Position numbers and translations under genes: made by a program | Source: Actinomadura formosensis NBRC 14204 | Lineage (GTDB): Bacteria; Actinomycetota; Actinomycetes; Streptosporangiales; Streptosporangiaceae | Direction of reading: 5' to 3' | Length of the DNA: 42,023 nucleotides | Assembly (NCBI RefSeq): GCF_001552155.1 | Contig: NZ_BCQQ01000054.1 | Coordinates: 1-42,023 of the forward strand | Part shown: one piece after another, positions 34,401-42,023 of the stretch | Position numbering within the stretch: position 1 is the stretch's first letter | Layout of the letters: each line of letters begins with the position of its first letter | The notes under the pieces: generated by a model | The model's database searches: none | Told to the model about the DNA's origin: nothing | Seen by the model: the letters and a program-made list of their open reading frames with translations, nothing else

Positions 34401-35927
34401 GTGCGTATGGTTCATTCCATGCCTAACAGCGAAGAGCGCGACAACAGCGGCCCCGAGGGGACGGCCGCGGCTCCAGGGGGCGCGGTCGTCGAGGGCGCGG
34501 TCGCCGGCATCACGGGGGACAGCGGGACGGGGCCGGGGGAGACGGCCGTCGCCCGCATGGGAGACCCGGTCACGGTGTGGCCGTGCGCGAACTGCGGACG
34601 ACCCGTCCCGCAGCCCGTGGGGGCGGTCCGCGCCATCCGGTACTGCCAGGACAACGACGGCGCCTGCGCCCGCGAGGCCCGCGAGCGCCGCGACCGGGGC
34701 CGGGACGCGCCGGGCCTCACCGGGCAGGTCGCCTCGGCCTGGGAGATGGTCGAGCGGCTGGAGAAGGCCGCCGACGCGCTCGCCGACTCGCTGACCTCCG
34801 AGCTGAGCGTCGCCGGCGTCGAGCGGCGCGTCGCCGAGGTCCGCGCGGAGGCCGCCCGTGAGCTCGCCATCGCGCAGAGCGAGCGCGACGCCTCGCAGCG
34901 CCGGGCCGAGGAGGCGTGGCAGGAGGCGTCCACGGCCCGCAAACGCGCGGCGGACGCCGAGCGGGACGCCGCCCGCGCCCGGGAGGAGGCCAATCTCGCC
35001 ACCGCCAAGCGCGACGCCGCGCAGCAGGCGTGGGAGGAGGCGCACCAGGTCGCGCAGCAGTCGATGACGGCGAAGCTCGCCGCCGAGAGCGAACGCGACC
35101 GCGTCGCCGCGCGCGAGACCGAGCTGCTCGCCGCGCTGGAGGCGGCGCGGGCCGAGCTCGTCGCCCTGCACGCCAAGCTCGCCGAGGCCGAAGGCGCCGC
35201 CGAGGCGCAGCGCGTGGAGGCCGCCGTCGCCAAGCAGGGTGCCGAGGATCTCCGCAACGCCATGCGCGACGCCGAGGCGCAGCGGCAGCGCGCCATGCAG
35301 GCCGCCAGCAAGGCCGAGGCCGAGCGCACCGCCGCGCTGCGCGCCCAGTCCGAGGCGGAGGCGGAGGTCGTGCGCGGCAACGCGCGCGCCGAGGAGGCCG
35401 CCAAGGAGCGCGACGCCGCCCAGGTGCAGGCCAAGGCCGCGACCGCGGAGCGGGACGAGCTGACCGGCAAGCTCAGCGATCAGGCGGTGCAGCTGCGGCA
35501 GCTGGCGCAGTCGGTCGCCGAGCAGCAGGCCGCGCTCAAAGCCCTCGCCGAGGAGCGCGACGCCGCCCGCGCCGAAGCCGACCGCGCCCGCCGCCAGATC
35601 GACCAGTTCACGCACAACACGCTGGCGTCCCACATTCCGCCGGGCGGCCGGATGGCGGGCGGTGGCACCCCGGTGCCCCCGCCGGGCATGCCGCACGGCA
35701 CGGGCCCCCAGCCCGCCGGCATGCCCCCCGGACCGCCGCCGATCGGCGGCCTGGCCCCGGCCCCGCCCGGTTCGCCGATGCCGCTCGGAGTGCCCCTCCC
35801 GAACGGGAAGCAGGGCTCCGGTACGGGCGGCCACCAGATGCCGGGCATGCCGGGCGGCGACGCGCAGAACCACGACCGCCCGGTGAACGGCGTGGACCGG
35901 GAGGACCCCCTCTTCGCCGGCCCCTGA
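34401..35927 (+). CDS. Long coiled-coil protein with N-terminal Cys4 motif and Pro/Gly/Met tail
   Basis: 508 residues from GTG 34401 (ATG 34407 or 34419 are alternatives; none has a clear ribosome site). An acidic, disordered N-terminus is followed by Cys62, Cys65, Cys82 and Cys89, spaced like a zinc finger. Residues ~110-410 are almost pure Ala/Glu/Arg/Lys/Gln heptad-like coiled coil. Residues ~415-490 are a low-complexity tail rich in Pro, Gly and Met. No transmembrane segment is seen. Similar proteins in actinomycetes are annotated as hypothetical or segregation-ATPase-like, but no ATPase motif is present. A structural or scaffold role (polarity, envelope or nucleoid) is a guess. It converges on a small membrane-protein gene across a bidirectional terminator. 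Confidence 0.75.
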   Translation: MRMVHSMPNSEERDNSGPEGTAAAPGGAVVEGAVAGITGDSGTGPGETAVARMGDPVTVWPCANCGRPVPQPVGAVRAIRYCQDNDGACAREARERRDRGRDAPGLTGQVASAWEMVERLEKAADALADSLTSELSVAGVERRVAEVRAEAARELAIAQSERDASQRRAEEAWQEASTARKRAADAERDAARAREEANLATAKRDAAQQAWEEAHQVAQQSMTAKLAAESERDRVAARETELLAALEAARAELVALHAKLAEAEGAAEAQRVEAAVAKQGAEDLRNAMRDAEAQRQRAMQAASKAEAERTAALRAQSEAEAEVVRGNARAEEAAKERDAAQVQAKAATAERDELTGKLSDQAVQLRQLAQSVAEQQAALKALAEERDAARAEADRARRQIDQFTHNTLASHIPPGGRMAGGGTPVPPPGMPHGTGPQPAGMPPGPPPIGGLAPAPPGSPMPLGVPLPNGKQGSGTGGHQMPGMPGGDAQNHDRPVNGVDREDPLFAGP

Positions 35928-35936
35928 TCGCCGCGC

Positions 35937-35961
35937 GCCCGGGCGGGCCGCCCGCCCGGGC
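35937..35961. terminator. Perfect 12-bp inverted repeat between convergent genes
   Basis: GCCCGGGCGGGC and GCCCGCCCGGGC flank a single C, giving about a 10-bp stem with a 5-base loop. It fills the 34-base gap between two convergent stop codons, as expected for a shared bidirectional terminator. Confidence 0.8.
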
Positions 35962-36177
35962 TCAGCCGTACCTGACGGCCAGGAAGAACGCCAGCGCCGC
36001 CGTCCCGGTGACCACCAGCATGTGGCCGCGTTCCCGCACCGCCGCGCGCCGCAGCGTGGCGATCCGCCGGCGGCCGAGCCGCAGATCCGTGACGTTGCGG
36101 CGCGCCCGCTCCCAGTGCATCCCCGTGTAGATCGCGAGGGCCGCGAGCGCGAGGATGAGTAATCCGTCTCCGCTCAT
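35962..36177 (-). CDS. Small membrane protein, function unknown
   Basis: 71 residues with two predicted membrane segments: ~5-19 (LLILALAALAIYTG) and ~52-70 (MLVVTGTAALAFFLAVRYG). They are joined by a basic loop rich in Arg, which should lie in the cytoplasm. GGAGG lies 8 bases before ATG 36177, supporting a real gene despite its size. Not recognised as a known family. It stands alone, with a terminator at its end. Confidence 0.7.
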   Translation of the reverse strand: MSGDGLLILALAALAIYTGMHWERARRNVTDLRLGRRRIATLRRAAVRERGHMLVVTGTAALAFFLAVRYG

Positions 36178-36295
36178 GAGTTCTGCCTCCGTATTCGCGG
36201 AAGCTCAGATTCAACAGCGGATTCGGCCGGGGCGACAGCGTCGGGCGACACATTTCCGCGATCCACCCGGAGCCGGAACGGCCGCCCGGCCGGGT

Positions 36296-37051
36296 TCAGC
36301 GCCCGAACGCCGCGGGGTCGACCTCGATCCAGATCTGCTCGGCGCGGCCCAGCAGCCGCCCGTCCGCCCCGTACAAGGCCGTCGCCGCATGCATCTTGCG
36401 ACCTTCGCGGCTGCGCGCGAACCCCGTCACGACGCACTGCTCGCCGGCCTCCGGCACGTCCATGACCTGCGCGGTCATGGTGCCGAGCACCGCCGGGCGG
36501 CCCGCTATGTCGAACGACCACCCGCCCGGGCAGTCGAGCGCCGCCCACACCAGCTCCCGCTCGGGTACCTGCTCGGGCACCCACGGCGCCGCAACGGTGC
36601 CATCGGCGACCGGCCCCGGTTCGAGCCGCAGCCCGTCGCCCGGCTCACGGTCGAGTCCGCACACGAAGCAGCCCGGGAACGGATGGTTCTCCGCCGCCCG
36701 GTACTTCTCCGCCGCCTCCAGCGCCCGCTCGAACGGGACCGGCGCGATCGGCGGCACGACGATCGCCCCCGCGATCGCCTCCGCGATCAGCCGTTCCCCG
36801 TCCCAGAGCCGCACGCTGTGCCCGCGCTCGTCCTCCACCGTGACGACCAGCTCGGTCTCCAGCGGCGGCGGCTGCCGCAGCGTCACCGTCACCGTGTCGA
36901 TCGGCACCCGCCCCGCGAGGCGCCCCGCCACATAACCCCCGTTCCCCGACCCGTCCGGGCCGTGGAACCGTCTGTCAACGATCACCTGCGTTCCCCCGTA
37001 ATCCCACTCACCACACAAAACGGGACCGATCCTAATGACCCGCACTGACAT
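36296..37051 (-). CDS. Hotdog-fold thioesterase-like protein, function unknown
   Basis: 251 residues. A GNGGYVAGRLAG segment with a V-T-L-R-Q-P-P-P strand, then FPGCFVCGLDREPGDGLRL and a second VWAALDCPGGW segment suggest two hotdog repeats. This arrangement occurs in actinobacterial hypothetical proteins similar to acyl-CoA thioesterases. The conserved C-x2-C (CFVCG) is typical of this subgroup. The substrate is not evident. The ATG at 37051 is taken as start, although its ribosome site (GGGGGCAGG) is not strong. Confidence 0.7.
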   Translation of the reverse strand: MSVRVIRIGPVLCGEWDYGGTQVIVDRRFHGPDGSGNGGYVAGRLAGRVPIDTVTVTLRQPPPLETELVVTVEDERGHSVRLWDGERLIAEAIAGAIVVPPIAPVPFERALEAAEKYRAAENHPFPGCFVCGLDREPGDGLRLEPGPVADGTVAAPWVPEQVPERELVWAALDCPGGWSFDIAGRPAVLGTMTAQVMDVPEAGEQCVVTGFARSREGRKMHAATALYGADGRLLGRAEQIWIEVDPAAFGR

Positions 37052-37137
37052 CCTGCCCCCGGGGGGTAGTCCGCCCCCGACGGTTCAAAGCCCGGCCACG
37101 GTCACGGGCCAGGCGTCCGGAGGGAGTTGCGGGGTAG

Positions 37138-37173
37138 CCCTGGGCTGACACTTCCCCCTGGGCTCACACTGCC
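37138..37173. repeat. Tandem 18-bp duplication overlapping a gene end
   Basis: Two adjacent 18-base units (37138-37155 and 37156-37173) differ at two positions. The second unit contains the stop codon of the CxxC protein gene. It looks like a small slippage duplication that moved or preserved the 3' end. Confidence 0.7.
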
Positions 37174-37679
37174 CGGGAGGGCTGGGGGCGGCCGGGGCGG
37201 GTGGTGAAGAAGACCGAGAGGGAGCCCTGGAGGCGGGCGCGGGCGGTGTCCTCGTCGACGGGGCCGTCCGCCGGGACAGGGGTGTGGGCCAGGGCACGGG
37301 TGATGAGGAGGTCGATGTTGCGGTCGGCGACGAGGACGGAGCACGTGTCGCACGCGTACCACGGATAGAGCATGTTGAGGACGGCCACGGCGGTGTCGTC
37401 GTCCGAGAGGTCGGTGGTGTCGAGTTCGACCTCGAACATGTCGGTGTCGTCGGGGTCGAGCGTGGGGTAGTAGAGCCAGCTCGGCCCGGTCGCACCGCAG
37501 AAGTCGCAGCCCGGTTCGTGCGGGGCGGGCTCGCCGATCGCCAGTTCCAGCTCGTGGTCCCACGGCTCCACCCGCCGGTTGTGGCGGTAGCCGACGCCGT
37601 CGAGGGACCCTTCGCGGTTGTGCGTCACGTCGTGCACCTCGCCGCCGCAGCGAGCGCACATGAGGCCGATGTCCTCCAT
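37164..37679 (-). CDS. CxxC-motif protein, function unknown
   Basis: 171 residues. Three Cys pairs (CARC near residue 8, CDFC near 60, CDTC near 110) suggest one or two zinc sites. The rest is acidic, with DPDDTDMFEVELDTTDLSDDD and a LLITRALAHTPVP helix. GGGGAG 4 bases before ATG 37679 sets the start; the long upstream continuation of this frame is antisense to the ABC gene and not real. No family recognised with confidence. Confidence 0.65.
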   Translation of the reverse strand: MEDIGLMCARCGGEVHDVTHNREGSLDGVGYRHNRRVEPWDHELELAIGEPAPHEPGCDFCGATGPSWLYYPTLDPDDTDMFEVELDTTDLSDDDTAVAVLNMLYPWYACDTCSVLVADRNIDLLITRALAHTPVPADGPVDEDTARARLQGSLSVFFTTRPGRPQPSRAV

Positions 37680-37871
37680 GTCTCTCCCCTGATCGCTGAG
37701 GCACCGGATCTCACAGTATCCGTCCGGATGCCGCACTCGAACCCGGTGCCGGCCCTCCGGTACGTTGAAGATCGTCACAGGCGCATCCGTCCCGGCGATC
37801 CCGGTTCTCCGCGTCCCCGCATGCCGCACCCTCCCGCGTGCCCCAAGCCGAGTTCTCGAACGGGAGGCCCC

Positions 37872-38660
37872 GTGTCCGACATCGTGCTGAACGCCGACAA
37901 GATCGATCTGGTCCGTGCGCGGCGGCTCCTGCTCGACCGCGTCACGATGACGGTGCTGCGCGGCGAGCACTGGGCGCTGATCGGCCCGAACGGCGCCGGG
38001 AAGAGCACACTGCTCGGCATCCTCGGCGCGTACGTCCATCCGACCCGCGGGACGGCGGAGATCCTCGGGCGGCGGCTCGGCCGGGTGGACGTCCACCACC
38101 TGCGCACGCTGATCGGGCAGGTCAACCCGCGGCATCCGCTGGAGTCGGCGCGGACCGTCCGGGAGATCGTCCTGACGGGCGTGACGGGCACGATCGAACT
38201 GGTCCCGCGCTGGACGCCCACCGGCGGCGACCTGCGCCGCGCCGGCGAGCTGATCGACCTGCTGGGGTTGACGGCGCGGGCGGACGCCCGCTGGCCGACG
38301 CTGTCGCAGGGGGAGCGGGGACGGACGCTGATCGCGCGGGCGCTGATGCCCGATCCGCCGCTGCTGCTGCTCGACGAGCCCGCGACCGGCCTGGATCTCG
38401 CCGCCCGCGAACGGCTGCTGGCGAGCCTCGACCGGCTGCGCACCGACCGTCCCGATCTGACGACCGTGCTGGTCACGCACCATCTGGAGGAGCTGCCGGT
38501 CAGCACCAGCCACGCGCTGCTGCTGCGGGAGGGGCGGGTGCTCGCGGCGGGCCCGGCCGGCGAGGTCCTCACGACCGGGCTCGTCAGCGCGTGCTTCGAC
38601 CACCCGATCACGATCACCCGGCACAACGGCCGCTGGGCCGCGACCGCCGGACCGGCCTAG
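37872..38660 (+). CDS. ABC transporter-type ATPase without adjacent permease
   Basis: 262 residues with Walker A GPNGAGKST (38-46), Q-loop IGQVNP, signature LSQGE (~143-147), Walker B LLLLDEPATGLDL (~163-175) and H-loop VTHH (~199). All ATPase motifs are intact. GTG 37872 follows GGGAGG by 4 bases. No permease or substrate-binding gene is near, and the neighbours are on the other strand. It may serve a permease encoded elsewhere, or belong to the stand-alone ModF/YlmA-like ATPases. It shares a CTAG double stop with the convergent helicase gene. Confidence 0.88.
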   Translation: MSDIVLNADKIDLVRARRLLLDRVTMTVLRGEHWALIGPNGAGKSTLLGILGAYVHPTRGTAEILGRRLGRVDVHHLRTLIGQVNPRHPLESARTVREIVLTGVTGTIELVPRWTPTGGDLRRAGELIDLLGLTARADARWPTLSQGERGRTLIARALMPDPPLLLLDEPATGLDLAARERLLASLDRLRTDRPDLTTVLVTHHLEELPVSTSHALLLREGRVLAAGPAGEVLTTGLVSACFDHPITITRHNGRWAATAGPA

Positions 38661-40006
38661 CCGGCCGCCACCCGGTGCCCGGCGAGACGGGCGAGGACCG
38701 ACTGGTTCGCCTCCCACCCGTCCGGGAACTTCACCGGTACGCCGAGGTGCACCGGCTCGGCGGACGGGTGCGCGTCCAGAAGTTCGGGAATGCCCGCCCG
38801 CGCCACCACCACGCACGCGTGCCGGTGCCGTGACGTGAGCACGCACAGCCGCCCCGACTCCAGGTGGAAGGCGGTCGCGTCGCGGCGCCCCGACAGCGGG
38901 TGCAGGACGACCGTCACGTCGTACTCGCGGCCCTGCAGCCGGTTCGCGGTGTCGACGGTGATCCCGGCGCCGTGCGGGCCGAGCGCGGCGCGGATCGCGG
39001 CGACCTGGTCGCGGTGTGCGGCGCCGATCGCGACGCGTGCCGCGTCCACCGGCGCCGAGCCCTGCTCGGAGTGCGCGACGGGCCCGCGCTGCAGCAGCCG
39101 GACGGCGAGCGCCGCGGTCGCGCGGACGGCTTCGGCGTCGGTCCGCAGCGTGTGCCGGGCCGGAAGCTCGTAGAGGGCCCAGCCGGTGGCGGCGGCCTCT
39201 TCGAGCGCGTGGTCGTAGGCGGTGCCCATGCCGCGCGCCCCGAACTCCAGCCGCCGGTCGCCCGGCCCCGTCCCGGCGCGGAACCCGGTGAACGGGTAGA
39301 ACGCGTCCGACACGACGGGCGCGGCCGACGCGGGCAGCCGCCACGACACCGGCAGCCGGTGCACGGGCAGCTCCGGGTTGTGCGCCAGCAGGACCGACAC
39401 GGCGCTGCGCATCGGGTCCCAGGTGAGGCCCGCCCAGCGTTCGACCTCGACCGTGGAGAACGGGTCGAGCTGGCCGGGGTCGCCGACGAACAGCGCCCGC
39501 TCGAACCGCGCGGCGATCCGCAGCAGCATGTCCGAGCGCATCTGGTACGCCTCGTCGACGATCGCCCACGGCCACGACCCGTCCTGCAGCGTCGCCCACT
39601 TCGCGGCCGTCGCGATCACGATGGCGTGCTCGGCCAGGTCGCCGGCCTGCTGCGCGACCCGCACCGCCGGATGCGCCAGGACCCGCTCGGACGGGACGTA
39701 CCCCGACGCCGACAGCCGCCCGAGGGTGAGCCGCGGGTGCTTCCCGGCGATCCGCTCGATGAGGTCGTCGACCTGCTCGTTCGTCTGCGCCACGATCATC
39801 AGCCGCTCACCGGCCCCGGCCAGGTGCGCGGCCGCGCGCACGACCAGCGTCGACTTGCCCGCGCCCGGCGGCGAGTCGACCACCACCCCGCGATGCCCGC
39901 CGCCGAGATCGGCGAGGACGTCGCCGACGACCCGCGAGGCCGCCTCCGCCGGGCCGGGAGCCTCCGCCGCCACCAGATGGCGGCCCGCGTGCCGGGTCAC
40001 GACCAT
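38657..40006 (-). CDS. SF1 (Upf1-like) helicase/AAA ATPase of a three-gene cassette
   Basis: 449 residues. The helicase motifs appear in order: Walker A SPPGAGKST (45-53), motif Ia VAQTNEQVDDL, motif II IVDEAYQM (DEAY, 151-154), motif III FVGDPGQLDPF (174-183), a GITVDTANRLQGREYDV motif V region (~365) and TSRHRHA motif VI (~405). This order fits a compact superfamily 1 helicase of the Upf1 branch, probably acting on DNA or RNA. No nuclease domain is fused. The gene starts at ATG 40006, 10 bases inside the upstream 490-residue gene, so the cassette is translationally coupled. The DEAY variant in motif II is unusual, since Upf1-like enzymes mostly have DEAS/DEAG/DEAT. Confidence 0.85.
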   Translation of the reverse strand: MVVTRHAGRHLVAAEAPGPAEAASRVVGDVLADLGGGHRGVVVDSPPGAGKSTLVVRAAAHLAGAGERLMIVAQTNEQVDDLIERIAGKHPRLTLGRLSASGYVPSERVLAHPAVRVAQQAGDLAEHAIVIATAAKWATLQDGSWPWAIVDEAYQMRSDMLLRIAARFERALFVGDPGQLDPFSTVEVERWAGLTWDPMRSAVSVLLAHNPELPVHRLPVSWRLPASAAPVVSDAFYPFTGFRAGTGPGDRRLEFGARGMGTAYDHALEEAAATGWALYELPARHTLRTDAEAVRATAALAVRLLQRGPVAHSEQGSAPVDAARVAIGAAHRDQVAAIRAALGPHGAGITVDTANRLQGREYDVTVVLHPLSGRRDATAFHLESGRLCVLTSRHRHACVVVARAGIPELLDAHPSAEPVHLGVPVKFPDGWEANQSVLARLAGHRVAAG

Positions 40007-41469
40007 TCCTCCGCGGCGTCCTCGTCGGTCGGCACGTACTCGCCGGGCGGCCCGCCGTGCGTCCACGGCGTGTCCTCGCGGTCGGGGAACCGCGCCGCGC
40101 CGAACGAGCCCTCGGTCAGCGAGGTGAAGCACACCCGGTCGCCCGCCGCCGGGACGACACCCGGCTCGGGGGTGAGCCTGCGGCCCATCCCGCCGGTCAG
40201 CTCCAGCAGCACCGACCCGTCACCGATCTCCACGATCCTCCCCTTGAGCGCGGGCCGTGCCGCGTCGCAGACGGCCGTCCCGATGTCCAGCCGCACCGGG
40301 TCCCGCGTGCCGACCCGCAGCAGGGGGCGCAGCTTCGGGCGCCGGCCCGTCTCGTCCAGGCGGGTGGGGTCGCACTCGGTGACCGTCCCGCCGAACGCCT
40401 GGCCGGCCAGCCGGTGCTCGGCCATGACCAGCGGGTCGTCGAACGCGCGCTGCGCGTCGTAGGCGTCCTGCGCGCGTTCGAGGTCGTGCAGCCGCCGCGC
40501 CGCCCGGACCGGCGGGTCGCGGCGCGCCTGCGGATACGCCTCACCGAACGTCTGGTGGTAGTAGGTGAAGGCGTCCCGGTCGCGTTCCCAGCGGCGCGGC
40601 ACGCTCGCGCCCTCCGGCAGCGTGCGGAGCAGCGCGACGGCCCGCCACATCAGGTCCCACGTCGGGGTGAGCTGGTCGGCGAGGACGCTCCGGAGGCGCT
40701 CCTCGGCGCGGGAGCCCGGCCCCGACCGGTCGTAGGCGGCGATCGCGGGCGCGAGGACCTCGTTGTCGAACGTCGGGTCGGTCGCGGGGCCCGCCGGCGG
40801 GCAGATCACCGGGTCCTCGGCACGGGCCGCCGCGGCGGGGCCGTCCATGCCGTCCGGCGGGTCGATCCAGCCCAGCAGCGCCGCGAGGTTGCCGTCCTCC
40901 AGCGAACTCTGGCCCGTCGCCCAGTGCAGCCGCAGCGTCTCCGTCATCGCCTGCAGCAGCGACGAGCCGGGGTGGTCGTGCCGTTCGGTGAACCAGGTCA
41001 GCCACCGGCCGAGCACCGGCACCGCGGGGCCGACCGCGTACGGGCCCTCGGTGCTGCGGAACCGCGTCGACCGCCCCATCAGCCGCAGGAACGCGACGCC
41101 GCCCCGGTTCGGGACGAGCAGCTGCGGCGCGTCCCCGTACCGGATCCGCTCCTCGCCCTCCTTGCCGGGCGGCAGCTCCTCCACCGCGCCCCGGCTCGTC
41201 TCGATGTGGTTGAGGACGAGCTTGGCGAAGGCGGCGGCGAACGCGAACCGCAGATCCCGGTTGCGCGGCTGCGGCACGACCAGCAGTGCGGGATCGTCCG
41301 GTGTGCTCCCGGCCATGACGGCCAGCGGTGCCGCCGCTTCTCCGGCGAGCTTCAACGGGACGAGCACCAGCGGCGCGTCCGCGAGGTGACAGTGCCGTAC
41401 GGTCGCGAGCGGCTGCGCGATCCCGGCGGCCGCCGCCTGCAGCCGCGCGAGCGAGGACAGTGCGCTCAT
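39997..41469 (-). CDS. Unrecognised 490-residue protein, middle gene of the helicase cassette
   Basis: No family was recognised. The N-terminal third is Ala/Leu-rich (LVLVPLKLAGEAAAPLAVMAG) and contains FAAAFAKLVLNHIETSRG and FLRLMGRSTRF. The middle has Trp-rich helices (VLGRWLTWFTERHDHPGSSLLQAM, TPTWDLMWRAVALLRTLPEGA). The last ~120 residues look like a small beta domain (RPLLRVGTRDPVRLDIGTAVCD, GRIVEIGDGSVLLELTGG, GDRVCFTSL), possibly OB- or SH3-like. No signal or membrane segment. It begins 7 bases after the nuclease-like gene and overlaps the helicase gene, so the three products probably work together. Confidence 0.75.
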   Translation of the reverse strand: MSALSSLARLQAAAAGIAQPLATVRHCHLADAPLVLVPLKLAGEAAAPLAVMAGSTPDDPALLVVPQPRNRDLRFAFAAAFAKLVLNHIETSRGAVEELPPGKEGEERIRYGDAPQLLVPNRGGVAFLRLMGRSTRFRSTEGPYAVGPAVPVLGRWLTWFTERHDHPGSSLLQAMTETLRLHWATGQSSLEDGNLAALLGWIDPPDGMDGPAAAARAEDPVICPPAGPATDPTFDNEVLAPAIAAYDRSGPGSRAEERLRSVLADQLTPTWDLMWRAVALLRTLPEGASVPRRWERDRDAFTYYHQTFGEAYPQARRDPPVRAARRLHDLERAQDAYDAQRAFDDPLVMAEHRLAGQAFGGTVTECDPTRLDETGRRPKLRPLLRVGTRDPVRLDIGTAVCDAARPALKGRIVEIGDGSVLLELTGGMGRRLTPEPGVVPAAGDRVCFTSLTEGSFGAARFPDREDTPWTHGGPPGEYVPTDEDAAEEWS

Positions 41470-41476
41470 CGACGGC

Positions 41477-42022
41477 TCACGCGGCCCCGTGCAGGGCCTC
41501 GGCGCGCAGGCGGCCGGCGGCGCGCAGCCGCTCGGCCGTCTCGGCGAGGTCGTCGGACGGCGTCAGCGAGCCGTCCGCCAGCGCCAGCGCGGTCGCGATC
41601 GTGTCGATGCCGCCCAGGTCGTCGCGGACGGACCGGCCCAGCGCGCCCGTGGCGCCGCAGGACCGCGCCTCGTCCCGGCAGAACAGCGCCATCTCGCAGC
41701 CCGACATGCACTCGGGCGCGTACCGTGCCTCGACCGCGCGTACGGATGCCGCGAGCGTCTCGCCCGGCGCGAACGTCAGGCCGCCCGGCAGCTCCGCCAG
41801 CAGCGCGTCCACGCGGGTGAGGCGGGCGAGCTGCCGTTCGAGGACGGCGAGCTGCGGCCGCACGTCCAGCGGCGTCGCCGTCGGACGGTTGGAGAAGTTC
41901 TCCGGGCAGACCAGGAACACCTCGTGCGACACCCGCGCCGGGTCGTGCCCCAGCTCCGCCGCCAGCCGGCGCAGCGCCAGCACGTACACCGCCGACTGGC
42001 GGGCCGCCGCGGCGACCTGCTC
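41477..42022 (-). CDS. Probable PD-(D/E)XK (RecB-like) nuclease with C-terminal cysteine cluster, truncated by window edge
   Basis: 182 C-terminal residues; the frame is open to the right edge. EQVAAAARQSAVYVLALRRL contains QxxxY, the motif that follows the catalytic D-ExK set in RecB/Cas4-type nucleases; those catalytic residues would lie outside the window. Further on, CMSGCEMALFCRDEARSC gives four cysteines spaced CX3CX5CX6C, resembling the iron-sulfur cluster of Cas4/AddB nucleases. GTG 41989 could be a start but would cut the QxxxY motif, so continuation beyond the edge is favoured. It is the first gene of the helicase cassette as seen here. Confidence 0.6.
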   Translation of the reverse strand, partial: EQVAAAARQSAVYVLALRRLAAELGHDPARVSHEVFLVCPENFSNRPTATPLDVRPQLAVLERQLARLTRVDALLAELPGGLTFAPGETLAASVRAVEARYAPECMSGCEMALFCRDEARSCGATGALGRSVRDDLGGIDTIATALALADGSLTPSDDLAETAERLRAAGRLRAEALHGAA

Positions 42023-42023
42023 C

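Noticed and set aside
37680..39599. Apparent 811-residue fusion protein on the minus strand
   Set aside because: Only the last 171 residues have a proper start and ribosome site; the remainder is antisense to the ABC ATPase and part of the helicase region.
38657..42023. Assignment of the helicase cassette to a named defence system such as BREX, DISARM, Gabija or Hachiman
   Set aside because: None of the hallmark partners (methylase, PglZ, OLD-type ATPase with UvrD, HamA) is visible, so no name is justified.

Overview
The window comes from a GC-rich actinomycete chromosome. Coding strands show strongly GC-biased third positions, GTG/TTG starts and one start that looks leaderless. Gene content fits a filamentous actinomycete such as the Thermomonosporaceae (for example Actinomadura). 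That placement is an inference from gene content and order, not from a marker gene.

Layout. (1) 1-3700: the right end of an integrated mobile element with visibly lower GC. It carries a replication-relaxation protein (5' end outside the window), an ImmA/IrrE-type peptidase, a recombinase-like protein that has lost its catalytic serine, and a large serine recombinase whose reading frame runs into the 3' end of tRNA-Pro(GGG). (2) 4036-7321: an ANTAR-PAS-PP2C regulatory phosphatase, then a 616-base gap holding several perfect stem-loops and a ydaO-type c-di-AMP riboswitch upstream of a CHAP cell-wall hydrolase. (3) 7541-11708: two overlapping glycosyltransferase genes, the first a GT2/CDP-glycerol polymerase fusion, probably for a teichoic-acid-like wall polymer.

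(4) 11705-29223: a catabolic island for steroid rings C and D (the HIP-CoA pathway, KstR2 regulon). Left arm: fadE30-ipdF-kstR2-fadA6, followed by an OYE-type flavoprotein. Right arm: ipdC, ipdB, ipdA and echA20 on the minus strand, then two SDR genes on the plus strand that match the Rv3549c/Rv3548c pair. Gene content and order match the KstR2 regulon of Mycobacterium tuberculosis. Two matching imperfect palindromes, one before fadE30 and one between echA20 and the SDR pair, fit a variant KstR2 operator. Between the arms lies a separate module of two acyl-CoA dehydrogenases and a crotonase around a GntR regulator, then an aldo/keto reductase and a divergent peroxiredoxin-like/TetR pair. A truncated tnpB sits between echA20 and ipdA and splits what is one operon in mycobacteria.

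(5) 29406-38660: apparently ordinary chromosomal genes: HrpA helicase, prolyl aminopeptidase, a long coiled-coil protein with a Cys4 motif, a small membrane protein, a hotdog-type protein, a CxxC protein and a lone ABC ATPase. (6) 38657-42023: three tightly packed minus-strand genes encoding an SF1 helicase, an unrecognised 490-residue protein and a protein with RecB-like nuclease features that runs off the right edge. This cassette is the best candidate here for an uncharacterised system.
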